From Acidovorax sp. sic0104 (lineage in GTDB: Bacteria; Pseudomonadota; Gammaproteobacteria; Burkholderiales; Burkholderiaceae_C), in NCBI RefSeq assembly GCF_019219095.1, contig NZ_JAHUWH010000002.1, forward strand, positions 62,001-126,000: 64,000 nucleotides of DNA, in the 5' to 3' direction. Positions 35,054 to 44,850 of this stretch are shown in pieces (the first letter of the stretch is position 1; each line of letters begins with the position of its first letter). Below the pieces are notes generated by a model. The model was not told where the DNA came from. It was given only the letters and a program-made list of their open reading frames with translations, and ran no database searches. The translations under genes and the position numbers were made by a program.

Positions 35054-36878
35054 TTTTGCTCGTCTGCGCGAGCGGCTTGCTGCGCCCCGCCCCACCCTCC
35101 CCGATCTGTCATCCTGCGCGGCGGCGCTGACATCGTTGGCGCAACTGGAAGCGGCACGGCAGCAGTCCGAGCCCACCGGCGCCCCCGTGCGGCGCATTGC
35201 CATTGCAGGGGATTGCAGCGTTCAGTTGCTGGCGCAGGCAGTGATCTGCGCAGTGGCGCAGGAGGGTGAGCTGGCGCAAGTCCATGCCGTTCCGTACGAA
35301 GAAATGCAGCAGCAGTGCCTGGAGCCGAACTCTGCCTTGCATGCCTTTCGCCCCGACACGGTACTGCTGGTGCCAGACTGGCGCACGGCCACGCCCCCTC
35401 TGCCAGCTGGCAGCAGCACGCAGATGGCCGACAAGGATTTGCAAGAGCAAGTGCAAGAGCAGGTCCAGCGCTACGCCCGGATCTGGGACGCCTTGCTCGC
35501 GCGCGGCTGCCACATCATCCAGCATCTGCTGGTACCCGCACCGCACCAGCCCGGCGGGGTGGCTCAAAGGCGCGACCCAACTTCGGTCAACCGACGCGTT
35601 GATGCACTCAATGCAGCACTGCTGCAGGCCAGTGCGGGCCGCGTCACCTGGATCGAGGCCGACAGCCTTGCGACGCAGCTGGGCCTGGAGGCTTGGTCGT
35701 CTCCCCGCTTCTGGTACGCGGGGCGCATCAGTTTCGACCCACGCTTTCTGCCTGACTACCTGCCCTGGTTTCGGGGCGCCTGGCGCTTGGTCTCGGGGCG
35801 CGTTAAAAAGCTCCTGGTCTTGGACCTGGACGATACGCTGTGGGGTGGCACCATCGGCGATGACGGGCTGGACGGCATCGCACTGGGCCCTGGTCATGGC
35901 GGCAGAGGCGAGGCATTCGCAGCGTGGCAGCAGCACCTGGCGCAGCTCGCTGCGCGGGGCGTGGTGCTTGCGGTGTGCAGCAAGAACGACGAGGAGATTG
36001 CAGCCGCAGGCTTTGCGCACCCCTGCGCCGCGTTGCACCGCGGTGATTTCGCGGCTTTCGTATGCAACTGGCATGACAAGGCCCGCAACCTGCGCCGAGT
36101 GGCCGCCGAGCTGAACCTCGGCCTGGACGCCATGGTGTTCGTGGACGACAACCCCGCCGAGCGCGCTCTGGTGATGCAGGCACTGCCAGAGGTCAGCGTG
36201 GTGGATATTGGCACCGACCCTGCACAATTCATCGCCCGCCTGGAAGCTGGCCATTGGTTCGATCTGCAGCACACAACCTCCGAGGATACGGGACGCACCC
36301 AGGCCTATGCAGCCCGCAATCAGGCGCAACAGGCGCTGGAGCAGTCCGTTGACATGGCCGCTTACCTGGCCGGCCTGCAGATGACGGCAAGTGCAGTGCC
36401 CGCAGGGCCGGCCGACCTGCCCCGCCTGGCGCAAATGGAGCTCAAGACCAACCAGTTCAATCTCACGGGGCGGCGCTTCAGCCAGCCGCAGCTCGCCCTG
36501 GCGCTGGAGGACCCCACCCGGCTGGTGCTGGCCCTGCACCTCGACGACCGGTTTGCCGACCATGGCCTCGTATCCTCGCTGGTGGCGGTGCGCGAACAGG
36601 GTGTCCTGCGCATCGACAGTTGGCTGCTGAGCTGCCGTGTGTTCGGCCGCACGGCCGAGGCCTTCATGTTCGCGGAGCTGGTGCGCATCGCGCGCGCCAC
36701 GGGGGCCAGCGCCATCCAAGGCGAGTACATTGCAACGGCCCGCAACGGGGTGGTAGCCGATCTCTACCCCCGTCTGGGCTTCAAGCCGTCGGACTCTGTC
36801 GGGCGGCTGTGGCACCGCGACCCGACCCTGCCGCTGGACGACCTGGCCTGTTCCATCACCCACAGGCAACTGCCATGA
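35040..36878 (+). CDS. FkbH-like HAD-IIIC enzyme (glyceryl-ACP synthase type)
   Basis: A 612-residue protein. Residues 1 to about 255 are an N-terminal SGNH-like region, then a HAD-IIIC domain begins at KLLVLDLDDTLWGGTIGDDG (near residue 257), with CSKNDEE and VFVDDNPAE. The C-terminal part is GNAT-like (MELKTNQFNLTGRRF, VFGRTAEAF). FkbH proteins take 1,3-bisphosphoglycerate, dephosphorylate it and load D-glycerate on an ACP. The overlapping ACP gene supports this. In this cluster the glyceryl unit would likely be passed to a glycan. Confidence 0.92.
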   Translation: MHPADFARLRERLAAPRPTLPDLSSCAAALTSLAQLEAARQQSEPTGAPVRRIAIAGDCSVQLLAQAVICAVAQEGELAQVHAVPYEEMQQQCLEPNSALHAFRPDTVLLVPDWRTATPPLPAGSSTQMADKDLQEQVQEQVQRYARIWDALLARGCHIIQHLLVPAPHQPGGVAQRRDPTSVNRRVDALNAALLQASAGRVTWIEADSLATQLGLEAWSSPRFWYAGRISFDPRFLPDYLPWFRGAWRLVSGRVKKLLVLDLDDTLWGGTIGDDGLDGIALGPGHGGRGEAFAAWQQHLAQLAARGVVLAVCSKNDEEIAAAGFAHPCAALHRGDFAAFVCNWHDKARNLRRVAAELNLGLDAMVFVDDNPAERALVMQALPEVSVVDIGTDPAQFIARLEAGHWFDLQHTTSEDTGRTQAYAARNQAQQALEQSVDMAAYLAGLQMTASAVPAGPADLPRLAQMELKTNQFNLTGRRFSQPQLALALEDPTRLVLALHLDDRFADHGLVSSLVAVREQGVLRIDSWLLSCRVFGRTAEAFMFAELVRIARATGASAIQGEYIATARNGVVADLYPRLGFKPSDSVGRLWHRDPTLPLDDLACSITHRQLP

Positions 36879-37828
36879 GCACTCTCGCCGACCCGCAGCT
36901 CATCGCCAAGCTCGACGCCGCCTGGGGCGACGAGCAGGCCTGGACGGCCGAGGGCCTGCACTGGCTCCACCTGGACGCTCTGCGGACTCGCAACAACCGC
37001 CAGGTGAGCGGCGACGATACGGTGGATGCCCTGGACTGGCTGGGCCGGCACGCGGATCAGGCGGGAGATCGGCCCTTCCAGCGCGCCCTCGTGCTGGGCT
37101 GCGGCGATGGCTGGCTGGAGCGCGGCGTGCGCGGCCGCGGGTTGGCCCACACGGTGGTTGCCATGGACCTCTCCCCCCGCGTGCTTGAGCGAGCCCGCCA
37201 GCTGTCCGAGGGCATTGCTGGCATCACCTACGTACAGGCTGACATGAACCAGCTGCCCGTGGGCAACGCTCCGTTCCTGCCGGGCAGCTTCGATGCCGTT
37301 CTGGCATGGTCCAGCGTGCACCACTGCAGCCACCTGGAGCAGCTGTACTGCGCGGTGCACGCGTTGCTGCGCCCCGGCGGCTGGTTCTTCCTGGATGAGT
37401 ATGTGGGGCCGGACTATTTCCAGTTTTCCGAGGCGCACATGGAGCAGGTGCGTTCGCTGGCTGGCATGCTGCCCGAGCGGCTGCGGACCACGCGCTCCGG
37501 CTTCGTGCGGCGCGAGTTCCAGGCACCCACGGTGGCAGAGGTCCTGGCGGTCGACCCGAGCGAAGCTGCCGCCTCATCGCACATCCTGCCCTTGCTGGGA
37601 ACGCACTTCGATGTCATCGCGAAGCGGCCCTATGGAGGCAGCCTGCTGCACGTGCTGCTGGCCCACATCGCCCAGAATTTCCAGTCACCTGAAGGTGCCC
37701 GCTGGGTGCGGGCGCTGATCGCCGCCGAAGACGACCTGCACCGCCAGGGCCTGCTGGAGCAGCATTTCTGCAGCGTCATTGCACGCCGACCGCACGCAGC
37801 CAGTCCGCAACCCACTCCCGCCTGTTGA
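36875..37828 (+). CDS. Class I SAM-dependent methyltransferase
   Basis: A 317-residue methyltransferase whose ATG overlaps the FkbH-like stop (ATGA). SAM-binding motif VLGCGDGWLERGVRG, acidic loop AMDLSPRVLERARQ, then VQADMNQLPV and the post-motif LAWSSVHHCSHLEQ. The C-terminal third (from about 220) is a cap of unknown role. Translational coupling to the ACP/FkbH pair suggests it acts on the same product, perhaps the glyceryl moiety. It overlaps the convergent methyltransferase gene by 53 bp. Confidence 0.88.
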   Translation: MSTLADPQLIAKLDAAWGDEQAWTAEGLHWLHLDALRTRNNRQVSGDDTVDALDWLGRHADQAGDRPFQRALVLGCGDGWLERGVRGRGLAHTVVAMDLSPRVLERARQLSEGIAGITYVQADMNQLPVGNAPFLPGSFDAVLAWSSVHHCSHLEQLYCAVHALLRPGGWFFLDEYVGPDYFQFSEAHMEQVRSLAGMLPERLRTTRSGFVRREFQAPTVAEVLAVDPSEAAASSHILPLLGTHFDVIAKRPYGGSLLHVLLAHIAQNFQSPEGARWVRALIAAEDDLHRQGLLEQHFCSVIARRPHAASPQPTPAC

Positions 37829-38621
37829 CGCCCAGCGGCCCCATCACCGCCTGCGGGCGCTCGATTGCCCGGCCAGCATCCACCTGGGCATAACTGTCCA
37901 GAATGTCCTGGCGCCGTGCAGACAGCGTCCGCGAGGTGGGATCGAGTCCGGCCACCAGAGTGAGACCGGTTGGAGACACCGGCAAGGTCACCACGCGCAA
38001 CCCTGGCCGCAGCGCCCGCAGGCAGGGCACGAGCTTCCAGCCATCGCCACTGTAGAAGCTCGTGCTGCGCGTGCTATCGGAAGTGAGCGTGTTCAGCGGG
38101 AGGGTGTCGTGCAGCACCGCCAGCGCGCCAGGCGCAGCCCAGCGTTCCAGCGCAATGAAGTCGTCGAGGACCGTCTCGAAGCGGTGGTCGCCATCGATAA
38201 AAGCCATGTTGAACCCGTTCCCGTGCAGTGCGCATCCCTCTGGCGGCGCCCTCAGGAATTGGCCGCTGGGCATGGTGTAGACCTGCACCGGAACGCGGCA
38301 GCGGGCCAGCGGATCGCCCAGGGGCGCGGGGTCCACCCCCACGGCCCGGGTGGGCGGCCGGGCCAGGGCCAGCGAGAGCCCGCGCTCCACACCGATTTCC
38401 AGATACAGCGCGGGCTGCAGCAGCTCGTGCAGCCAGCCCAGCACGGTGTGGAAATCCGGGCCGGGCCAGCGCAGCCGCGCCAGAGCCACATGCACGTGGG
38501 CCAGGTCGGGGTCCAGCGCAAGCACCTGCTCCAGGACCTCGCGCGCTCCCGCTCGGTCAGCGCGCCGCAGGCGCAGGGATGACTCGATCAACGCGGGCCG
38601 CTGCAGCCGGGGCAATTTCAT
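37776..38621 (-). CDS. Class I SAM-dependent methyltransferase (Methyltransf_24 type)
   Basis: A 281-residue protein with a short helical (half-TPR-like) N-terminus and a methyltransferase core: LYLEIGVERGLSLALARPPT, AVGVDPAP, NMAFIDGDHRFETVLDDF and LAVLHDTLPL. The DGDH motif is typical of the metal-assisted group 24. Its ATG overlaps the stop of the giant glycosyltransferase gene (ATGA), so it ends that transcription unit. The target is probably a sugar of the same glycan. Confidence 0.88.
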   Translation of the reverse strand: MKLPRLQRPALIESSLRLRRADRAGAREVLEQVLALDPDLAHVHVALARLRWPGPDFHTVLGWLHELLQPALYLEIGVERGLSLALARPPTRAVGVDPAPLGDPLARCRVPVQVYTMPSGQFLRAPPEGCALHGNGFNMAFIDGDHRFETVLDDFIALERWAAPGALAVLHDTLPLNTLTSDSTRSTSFYSGDGWKLVPCLRALRPGLRVVTLPVSPTGLTLVAGLDPTSRTLSARRQDILDSYAQVDAGRAIERPQAVMGPLGVNRREWVADWLRAVGVQ

Positions 38622-41600
38622 GTCGATGCGGCGCTTTCCAGCACTCTGCGCAGGGTGCTGGCAAACACCTCGGGGTCGTAGCGCAGCGCGCACTGCTGCC
38701 ACGCCGCGTGTTGCTGCCGCTGCCATGCGGCGTCGTCCAGGCACAGGCGAGCCACCGCCTGCGCAAACGTGCGTGCGTCGCGAGCGCCCAGCACGTCCGT
38801 GCCGTCGCGCCACTCCAGCTGCCGCACCAGCAGCGCAGACGCCACCACGGGAATGCCTGCGGCTGCAGCCTCGATCACCTTGGCCGGCACCCCGCCCGCA
38901 AAACGCACAGGCGCGATGAACACGCGTGCGGCGTCGTAATGCGGCTCCAGCGCCGCCTGCGGACCGAGTATGCGTACATTCTCGCCTGCAAGCGCAGCCA
39001 CGCGGGCAGACAGGCACACACCCACCACCGAGAGCACGGGCGCTCTACCCAGGCGCGCGTGCAGCAGCGGCATGACCTCCTGGATGAACCACAGCAGACC
39101 GTCTTCGTTGGGGGTGTCAGGGTGCAGCGCGCCCACGAACAGCAGGCCCGTGCGAGGCCCCGGGCCCGGAGCCTCGCGGCGCAGCGCAATTCCATGGCTG
39201 AGCACATGGGTGCGGTGGCCCGCCGCCTCAAAGTGGCGTGCGTCCCGCTGCGACACCACCAGCACATCGCTCGCGCCATCGGCCAGCGCCATCTCGCGGG
39301 CCAGGCGCTCGCGCTGTGCCTGGGATGACAGGGGCCTGCCCTGCACACCCGCCATGGCAATCTCCCGCAGCGCAAACAGGGCCTCGGCGTCGTACACCAG
39401 GCTCATGCCATAGAACAGGTCCGGGCGCCTCTGGCGCAGGGGCTGCAGCCGCTCCAGATTGGGCGGGCGGCTCACCAGCATCACGTCGTACAGGCCCCTG
39501 CGCTGCTCCAGGAAGGCTTCAAGGCCCTCGAAGTGGTGGCCCAGGGCCACCTCCACGCTCGCGGGCAGGGAGTCATACACCCGATGAACATGGTCGTGCT
39601 GGACCCACAGTGGAAAGAGGGTCACAGGCCAGCCGTCCAGCGCGTGCAGCATCCAGCGCGCGCGTGGCAAGCCGCCGCCCTTGTAGCTGTAAGGCACCTC
39701 GTTGTCGATGAACAGCACACGCGGCCGCCGGGGTTCATCGTCGGGCGAGCGCCACCGGTCCCCCGCGAGCGGCAGCGCACCGGGGCGCGGCCGATGGCGC
39801 AGCAGCCACTGGTGGCGCTCGCTGAACAACTGGCGGTTGCGCTCCATCAACTCCGTGGCGCTGCTGCCGGTGGCACTACCCCATTCCAGGTGCTCCAGCA
39901 GCACCGACGGGGCGTAAACCACCCGCAGCCCCGCCTGCCACACACGCAGGCAGTAGTCGGTGTCCTCGTAGTAGGCCGGGGCAAAGGCTTCGTCGAAGCC
40001 ATCGAGCATGCGCCACACCGGTGCTGGCGTGACCAGGAAGACCCCGGACACGTAGTCGGTGTCGCGCGCTGCCAGCGCTCCGTGGTGGAAGGCGTCTTCG
40101 CCTCGGCCGATGCCGCCGGCCGAGCCGTCGTCGAACAGAAGGTTGCCGGCCTCCTGCAGGCCCCCTGTGGTGAGCACCACGCGCGCACCCAGCGCGCCGA
40201 TGCCAGGGTTGGCTCGCATGAGGCGCAGAGTCTCATGCAATGCACCCTCCTGCAAGATGGCGTCGCTGTTGAGGAAGGCCAGGTAGCGGCCCCGGGCGGC
40301 CTGGGCGCCCTGCCGTGCAGCGCGCAAAAAGCCCAGGTTCCCGGCATTGCGCAGTATCTGCGCACCCCTCAGGCGCTCCAGCAGTTGAGGCGTGTGGTCG
40401 CTCGACGCATTGTCCACCACGACGGTCTCGAAGCGCACGCCTTGCTGGTCCGCCAGAGCCTGCAACGTGCGCAGCGAAAGCCCGGCCTGGTTGTAGAGCA
40501 CCACGATGACCGACAGCTCCGGCGGTCCGTCGGGCGCGGGCAGATCAATGGTGCGGGGCTGCTGCAGCCACTGGCCCAGCATGCGCCGCGCGTGCTCGCG
40601 CAGGCGGTCCTTGGCGTGGGGCGCAGCTCCTTCGCTGCTCGCCTCGCGCGCCCAGCGCCGGCACAGCGCCTCGATCTGGGCGGCCACGCGGCGTCCATCC
40701 ACAAGAGGCGATGCCGCCACGCGCGCGCGCAGTCCGGCACGCAGGCGCGCCAGGCCCTGCACGTCGTGCGCCAGTGCGGCCGCCCGGCCGACGAATGCCT
40801 CCCTGGTTTCGGCAACCCATTCCTCCAGGCCCAGCGCATGCAGCAGCGAGGCACCTTGCCGGGCACCTGCCCAGCCGCCGGCCAAGGTCACTACGGGCAC
40901 GCCCATCCACAGCGGATCCAGCAGACTCAGGCCGCCATTGCCGGGAAAACTGTCGAGCACCACATCGATACGCCTGCACCAGAGCAGGTATTCGGCGTGG
41001 GGGACGAAGGGGTCGAAGAACACCCGGTCGGGCGTGACGCCCACGGCACGCATGCGCCGCAGCACATCGCGGCGCAGCGGCCAGTCGCCCGCGATCTCCC
41101 CGATGAAACGGATGGCGGACCCAGGCACGGCCGCAACCACGCGCGCGAATGTGTCCAGGCAGTCGGCATCCAGCCTGAGGCTGCGCGACGTGACACCGAA
41201 GGTGGCCCCCTTGGCGGCCAGCAGCGGCGGCGGTCCTGGCTCGGGAGCTGCGGCGGGCGGCGCCCAGCACCACTGCCCCCCTTCCAGGCGGGCCACTTCC
41301 TCGGCGTGGTGCACGGTATGTGCCAGCGGCACAGACACGGCATCGGCCAGCAGCGCATCGAACAGGCCGCCCGCCGAACCCCAGCCGCCCAGCCAGGCCA
41401 CCTGCACCGGCGCGATGCGCTGCGCACAGGCCCTGAGCACCTCGAACTGCGCCTCCACGGGGTGCAGGCCCCCGGTGTCGATCACCACGTCGATCCTGTT
41501 GGCCGCACAGGAGGCGGCCAGGGTCTGCGGCTCCAGCGGCTGCACGTGAATGTATGCAGGCAGATTGCGCACGGGGTGGTTGGTGTAGACGAAAACCTGG

Positions 41601-43795
41601 GCACGGCCCGGGTCATGCGCAGCCAGCACCGGCGCCAACAGAGCATCGTGCAACTGCCCTGCGATATAGGCAATGCGCGGCCTGCCGTCTGCAGCTGCAG
41701 GCCTTTGCGGCATGGGAAGGCCCGCAGTGCCGCTGCGCAGCTTGAGCCCACGGTATGCGTCGCGTGCCTGCCGGGCCAGTGTGGCCGGATCGGAATGCGC
41801 TGACAGCGACGCGGCATACAGTGCGGCGGCTTGCAGCCAGGGGTCAGGGTCCAGTTCCTCGCAGGCCACGCGGGCAAGCCGGTGCAGGCATGCCTGCCCT
41901 TGCGTATGCACGGCCTGCGCGAGCGCCGCCTGCCACTGGTCCCGCAGCAGATCGGCAGGGATCAGCAGCAGCAATCGGCGGCCCGCGTCTTCGCCCAGTG
42001 CAATCAGGCGCAGCACGACGCGCACGGCCTGGGCCGAGTACCGGTCGCTGCGCAGCAACTGCTCGCACGCCGCCAGGGCTTGTCCATGGCCCGCTTCGAC
42101 CAGGTAGCGAGCACGCGCCAGCAGCGCGGGAAACCAGCCGGGGCGTTGCGCCAGCAATGCGTCCATGCTTTGCACTGCATCGTCCAGCTGGCCTGCCGCA
42201 GCCTGGACCTGGGCCAGTTCCAGGTACAGGGCTGGGTCGTCCGGTGCGATCTCCAAGGCACGCAGCAGCACAAGCTGCGCCTGCCCGTTGCGGTGCAAGG
42301 CCAAATTGACGGCGCCCCACTGGCGCAGGCAATCCACATTGTCAGGGGCCAGTCGCAGGGCCTCTTCGATGGCCGCCTGCGCTTCGCCAGCGCGGCGCTG
42401 GTGCAGGCGCACATGCGATAGCGCCCGCCACGCCTCGGCCAGCGAGGGCGCGTGGGCCGCCGCGTGCTCTGCCCACCGCTGGGCGTCGCCCACCAGTCCG
42501 GCCGAGAGGAATATGAAGCTGGCCTGCACCTGTGCCGCCACATCGTCGGGCACGAGGCTGAGCAGCGCCTGCGCGGCAGCCACCGCTTCGTCCGTGTCGC
42601 CACGCTCCAGAGCCAGCCACCCCTGGCTGCGCCAGGCCTCGATGTTGTCCGGCAGCTGGGCTGTGACGTGGCGCAGCAGGCTGGCGGCACGCCGCCGCCG
42701 GCCCGCCCGCGCATGTGAGAGCGCTAGAAGTCGCCACAGGTCGCCGTGCTGCGCCTGCAGGCCACGCAGCACGGGCACCAGGAGGCGGCGCACTGCAGCG
42801 TGGTCACCCTCCTCCAGCAAGGCCTGCGCTAGCAGGCCCAGGGCGGCCGGGTGGCGCGGTTCGCGCTCCAGCGCCAGACCCAGCAGCCAGCGCGCCCCTT
42901 CGTGGTGCTTCCACCCGTACTGGATCTGCGCGCGGCGCACCAGAGCATCGGTGTTGCCAAGGTCGCGCTGCTGCACTTCCAGAAAAGCGGCATCCGCGCC
43001 CTCCAGGTCGCCCATCTCCTGCAACAGAACGCCCAGAACGTGCCAGTCGCTGGCCTCTCCGGGCTGAAGGCGCAGCCATTCGCGTGCAATGTGCGAGGCG
43101 GCGGACAGGTCGCCGCGCGTGCGGTGGTAGGCCAGCTCCTCGGCAAACAGCAGCGCGTCTTCAGGCCACGAAAGCCGGGCGGCACGCAGCTCTGCGTGCG
43201 CGGTGCTGGTGTGGCCAGCCCTGGACAGGCACTGCACGAGGTGCAAGTGCATCACGGGCTGCTGGGGCGCGTCATGCGCCAGCGTGCCGATGGCCTCGCG
43301 CCACAGGCCCGTGGCCTCCTGTACGTGGCCCTGGTGCTGCAGCAGCCAGGCGACCTGCTGCAGGCGGGGCGGCGTGCGCTCTGCCGCCAGCGCCTGGCGG
43401 GCGCGCGCGAGCGCCTGCGCGTCGTGGCCCAGGCCATGCAGCACCCATGCGAGGGCAAAGGCTGCCTCGTGCAACAGGGGGTTGACTGTGCAGGCCTGCT
43501 CAAAGGCCAGCGCCGCAGCCTCGCGCTCACCGGCCTGCTCCAGCACGTAGCCGCTGTACCAGTGCAGCGGCGCGAAATGCGGGGCCCGCTCGCGCGCGGG
43601 CAGCAGAACCTCGCGCGCTTGCGCCAACTCGCCTGCCTTGAAGAGAAAAAAGCCCAGCGCTGCGGTTGCGCTCCAGTCGTCGGCATGAACCGCCACCACC
43701 GCACGCGCCGCAGCGATGGCTTCGGTCAACGCTCCCGCTGCAAAAAGGCTCCAGGCCCGCTCTGTGTCCGCTGGTGCGGCCGTTGGCTCATCCAT
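38618..43795 (-). CDS. Giant TPR / OGT-like (GT41) / GT2 / GT4 glycosyltransferase
   Basis: A 1725-residue cytosolic protein. Residues about 15-690 are tetratricopeptide-like helical repeats. Residues about 705-1050 resemble the SPINDLY/OGT catalytic half (PVQVAWLGGWGSAGG, FIGEIAGDW, DSFPGNGGLSLLDPLWMGVP). Residues about 1092-1330 are a GT2 domain (LSVIVVLYNQAG, VVDNASSDHT, FLNSDA, YYEDTDYCLRVW). Residues about 1370-1720 are a GT4-type domain (LLFVGALHPDTPNEDG, FAGGVPAKVIEAAAAG). ATG 43795 is chosen over a TTG at 43804. It lies five bases after a GT4 gene. Three transfer domains with a TPR scaffold suggest stepwise assembly of a glycan, possibly on protein. Confidence 0.9.
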   Translation of the reverse strand: MDEPTAAPADTERAWSLFAAGALTEAIAAARAVVAVHADDWSATAALGFFLFKAGELAQAREVLLPARERAPHFAPLHWYSGYVLEQAGEREAAALAFEQACTVNPLLHEAAFALAWVLHGLGHDAQALARARQALAAERTPPRLQQVAWLLQHQGHVQEATGLWREAIGTLAHDAPQQPVMHLHLVQCLSRAGHTSTAHAELRAARLSWPEDALLFAEELAYHRTRGDLSAASHIAREWLRLQPGEASDWHVLGVLLQEMGDLEGADAAFLEVQQRDLGNTDALVRRAQIQYGWKHHEGARWLLGLALEREPRHPAALGLLAQALLEEGDHAAVRRLLVPVLRGLQAQHGDLWRLLALSHARAGRRRRAASLLRHVTAQLPDNIEAWRSQGWLALERGDTDEAVAAAQALLSLVPDDVAAQVQASFIFLSAGLVGDAQRWAEHAAAHAPSLAEAWRALSHVRLHQRRAGEAQAAIEEALRLAPDNVDCLRQWGAVNLALHRNGQAQLVLLRALEIAPDDPALYLELAQVQAAAGQLDDAVQSMDALLAQRPGWFPALLARARYLVEAGHGQALAACEQLLRSDRYSAQAVRVVLRLIALGEDAGRRLLLLIPADLLRDQWQAALAQAVHTQGQACLHRLARVACEELDPDPWLQAAALYAASLSAHSDPATLARQARDAYRGLKLRSGTAGLPMPQRPAAADGRPRIAYIAGQLHDALLAPVLAAHDPGRAQVFVYTNHPVRNLPAYIHVQPLEPQTLAASCAANRIDVVIDTGGLHPVEAQFEVLRACAQRIAPVQVAWLGGWGSAGGLFDALLADAVSVPLAHTVHHAEEVARLEGGQWCWAPPAAAPEPGPPPLLAAKGATFGVTSRSLRLDADCLDTFARVVAAVPGSAIRFIGEIAGDWPLRRDVLRRMRAVGVTPDRVFFDPFVPHAEYLLWCRRIDVVLDSFPGNGGLSLLDPLWMGVPVVTLAGGWAGARQGASLLHALGLEEWVAETREAFVGRAAALAHDVQGLARLRAGLRARVAASPLVDGRRVAAQIEALCRRWAREASSEGAAPHAKDRLREHARRMLGQWLQQPRTIDLPAPDGPPELSVIVVLYNQAGLSLRTLQALADQQGVRFETVVVDNASSDHTPQLLERLRGAQILRNAGNLGFLRAARQGAQAARGRYLAFLNSDAILQEGALHETLRLMRANPGIGALGARVVLTTGGLQEAGNLLFDDGSAGGIGRGEDAFHHGALAARDTDYVSGVFLVTPAPVWRMLDGFDEAFAPAYYEDTDYCLRVWQAGLRVVYAPSVLLEHLEWGSATGSSATELMERNRQLFSERHQWLLRHRPRPGALPLAGDRWRSPDDEPRRPRVLFIDNEVPYSYKGGGLPRARWMLHALDGWPVTLFPLWVQHDHVHRVYDSLPASVEVALGHHFEGLEAFLEQRRGLYDVMLVSRPPNLERLQPLRQRRPDLFYGMSLVYDAEALFALREIAMAGVQGRPLSSQAQRERLAREMALADGASDVLVVSQRDARHFEAAGHRTHVLSHGIALRREAPGPGPRTGLLFVGALHPDTPNEDGLLWFIQEVMPLLHARLGRAPVLSVVGVCLSARVAALAGENVRILGPQAALEPHYDAARVFIAPVRFAGGVPAKVIEAAAAGIPVVASALLVRQLEWRDGTDVLGARDARTFAQAVARLCLDDAAWQRQQHAAWQQCALRYDPEVFASTLRRVLESAAST

Positions 43796-43800
43796 GGGCG

Positions 43801-44826
43801 TCAACGCGCCGCATGCCCCGCCAGCAGGCCCAGCAGTTGCCCAACGATCAGCGGCGTGGCGGCCGCGTGGCCCAGACCCTGCCGGCGGGCCACGGCACTC
43901 ACATCCTCATGCGCGGCCAGCAGGCTGCGCAAGGCATCCGCCCATCGCTCCACGGGCGCGTGGGGGTCCAGCACCGTCCCCGCGCGTCCGACGATCTCCG
44001 GCAGCGCGCCCCGGTCGCTCGCCAGCACCGGCATGCCATTGAGCTGCGCTTCCACGGACGTGCGGCCAAAGGACTCCTCCCAGACTGAAGGCATGAGCAG
44101 CAACCGTGACCGGGCATAGACGGGCCGCATGTCGTCCACCGGCTCCAGCCATTCGATGTTGCCCAGTGACTGTGCACGCCTGCGGCACCAGTCGCGCCAC
44201 ACGGGTTCGATGTTCCAGCTCTCCACTACAAGGAAAGGGATGTCCGGGCAATGCGCGGCCAACGCGAACATCAGCTCCACCCCCTTGATGGGGACCGGAT
44301 TGACGAACAGTACCTTGTCGCCGCTGGCACCTGCGAGGTAGCTATCGGCCTGCACCACGGGTGGGATGACTGCACACTGCAAACCTGCCAGCGCACGCCA
44401 GCGCTGCGCTGTGAAGTGCGAATTGGCCAAGTACAACAGCCGTGGATCGGGCACCAGCCTGCCCCCGAGCTGATGGGATTCCACGTTGTGCAGGTAAACG
44501 ACCGTTGGCCGCCCGGTATCCAGGCTGGCAAGCACCATGCGGGTCAGCGACATGCCACTTTGCACCACGATCGTATCGGGCTGCCATGCTGCAGCCACCA
44601 GTGGCAGCGCCTCCAGCGGTGCCGGCGCACGCATGCACAGGTAACCGAGCGAAGTGTCGCTGACCGAGGGCGCGATCGTGCCCGCCGCACCTTCCACCTG
44701 TCCACAGAGCACAGCCGCCGTTGCCCCGGCCACGCCGATAGCATGGCACAGGTCATGGGTAGTGGTCTGCAGCCCTCCCTTGATCGAAGGCAGGTGCGGA
44801 TAATCCGAAACGAAAAGTACACGCAT
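43801..44826 (-). CDS. GT4-family glycosyltransferase
   Basis: A 341-residue GT-B enzyme. The N-terminal half has MRVLFVSDYPHLPSIKGGLQ and VYLHNVESH; the C-terminal half has the nucleotide-sugar site LLMPSVWEESFGRTSVEAQL with the EX7E-like glutamates, then VLASDRGALPEIVG. It retains sugar configuration and adds a hexose-type residue from a nucleotide sugar. It precedes the giant glycosyltransferase in one transcript with a five-base gap. Confidence 0.92.
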   Translation of the reverse strand: MRVLFVSDYPHLPSIKGGLQTTTHDLCHAIGVAGATAAVLCGQVEGAAGTIAPSVSDTSLGYLCMRAPAPLEALPLVAAAWQPDTIVVQSGMSLTRMVLASLDTGRPTVVYLHNVESHQLGGRLVPDPRLLYLANSHFTAQRWRALAGLQCAVIPPVVQADSYLAGASGDKVLFVNPVPIKGVELMFALAAHCPDIPFLVVESWNIEPVWRDWCRRRAQSLGNIEWLEPVDDMRPVYARSRLLLMPSVWEESFGRTSVEAQLNGMPVLASDRGALPEIVGRAGTVLDPHAPVERWADALRSLLAAHEDVSAVARRQGLGHAAATPLIVGQLLGLLAGHAAR

Positions 44827-44850
44827 CGCGGCGATGGACGCTCGCAGCGC

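Noticed and set aside
39533..41803. A 756-codon open frame on the plus strand inside the giant glycosyltransferase gene
   Set aside because: Antisense to conserved glycosyltransferase motifs, with low-complexity composition; a GC-bias artefact.
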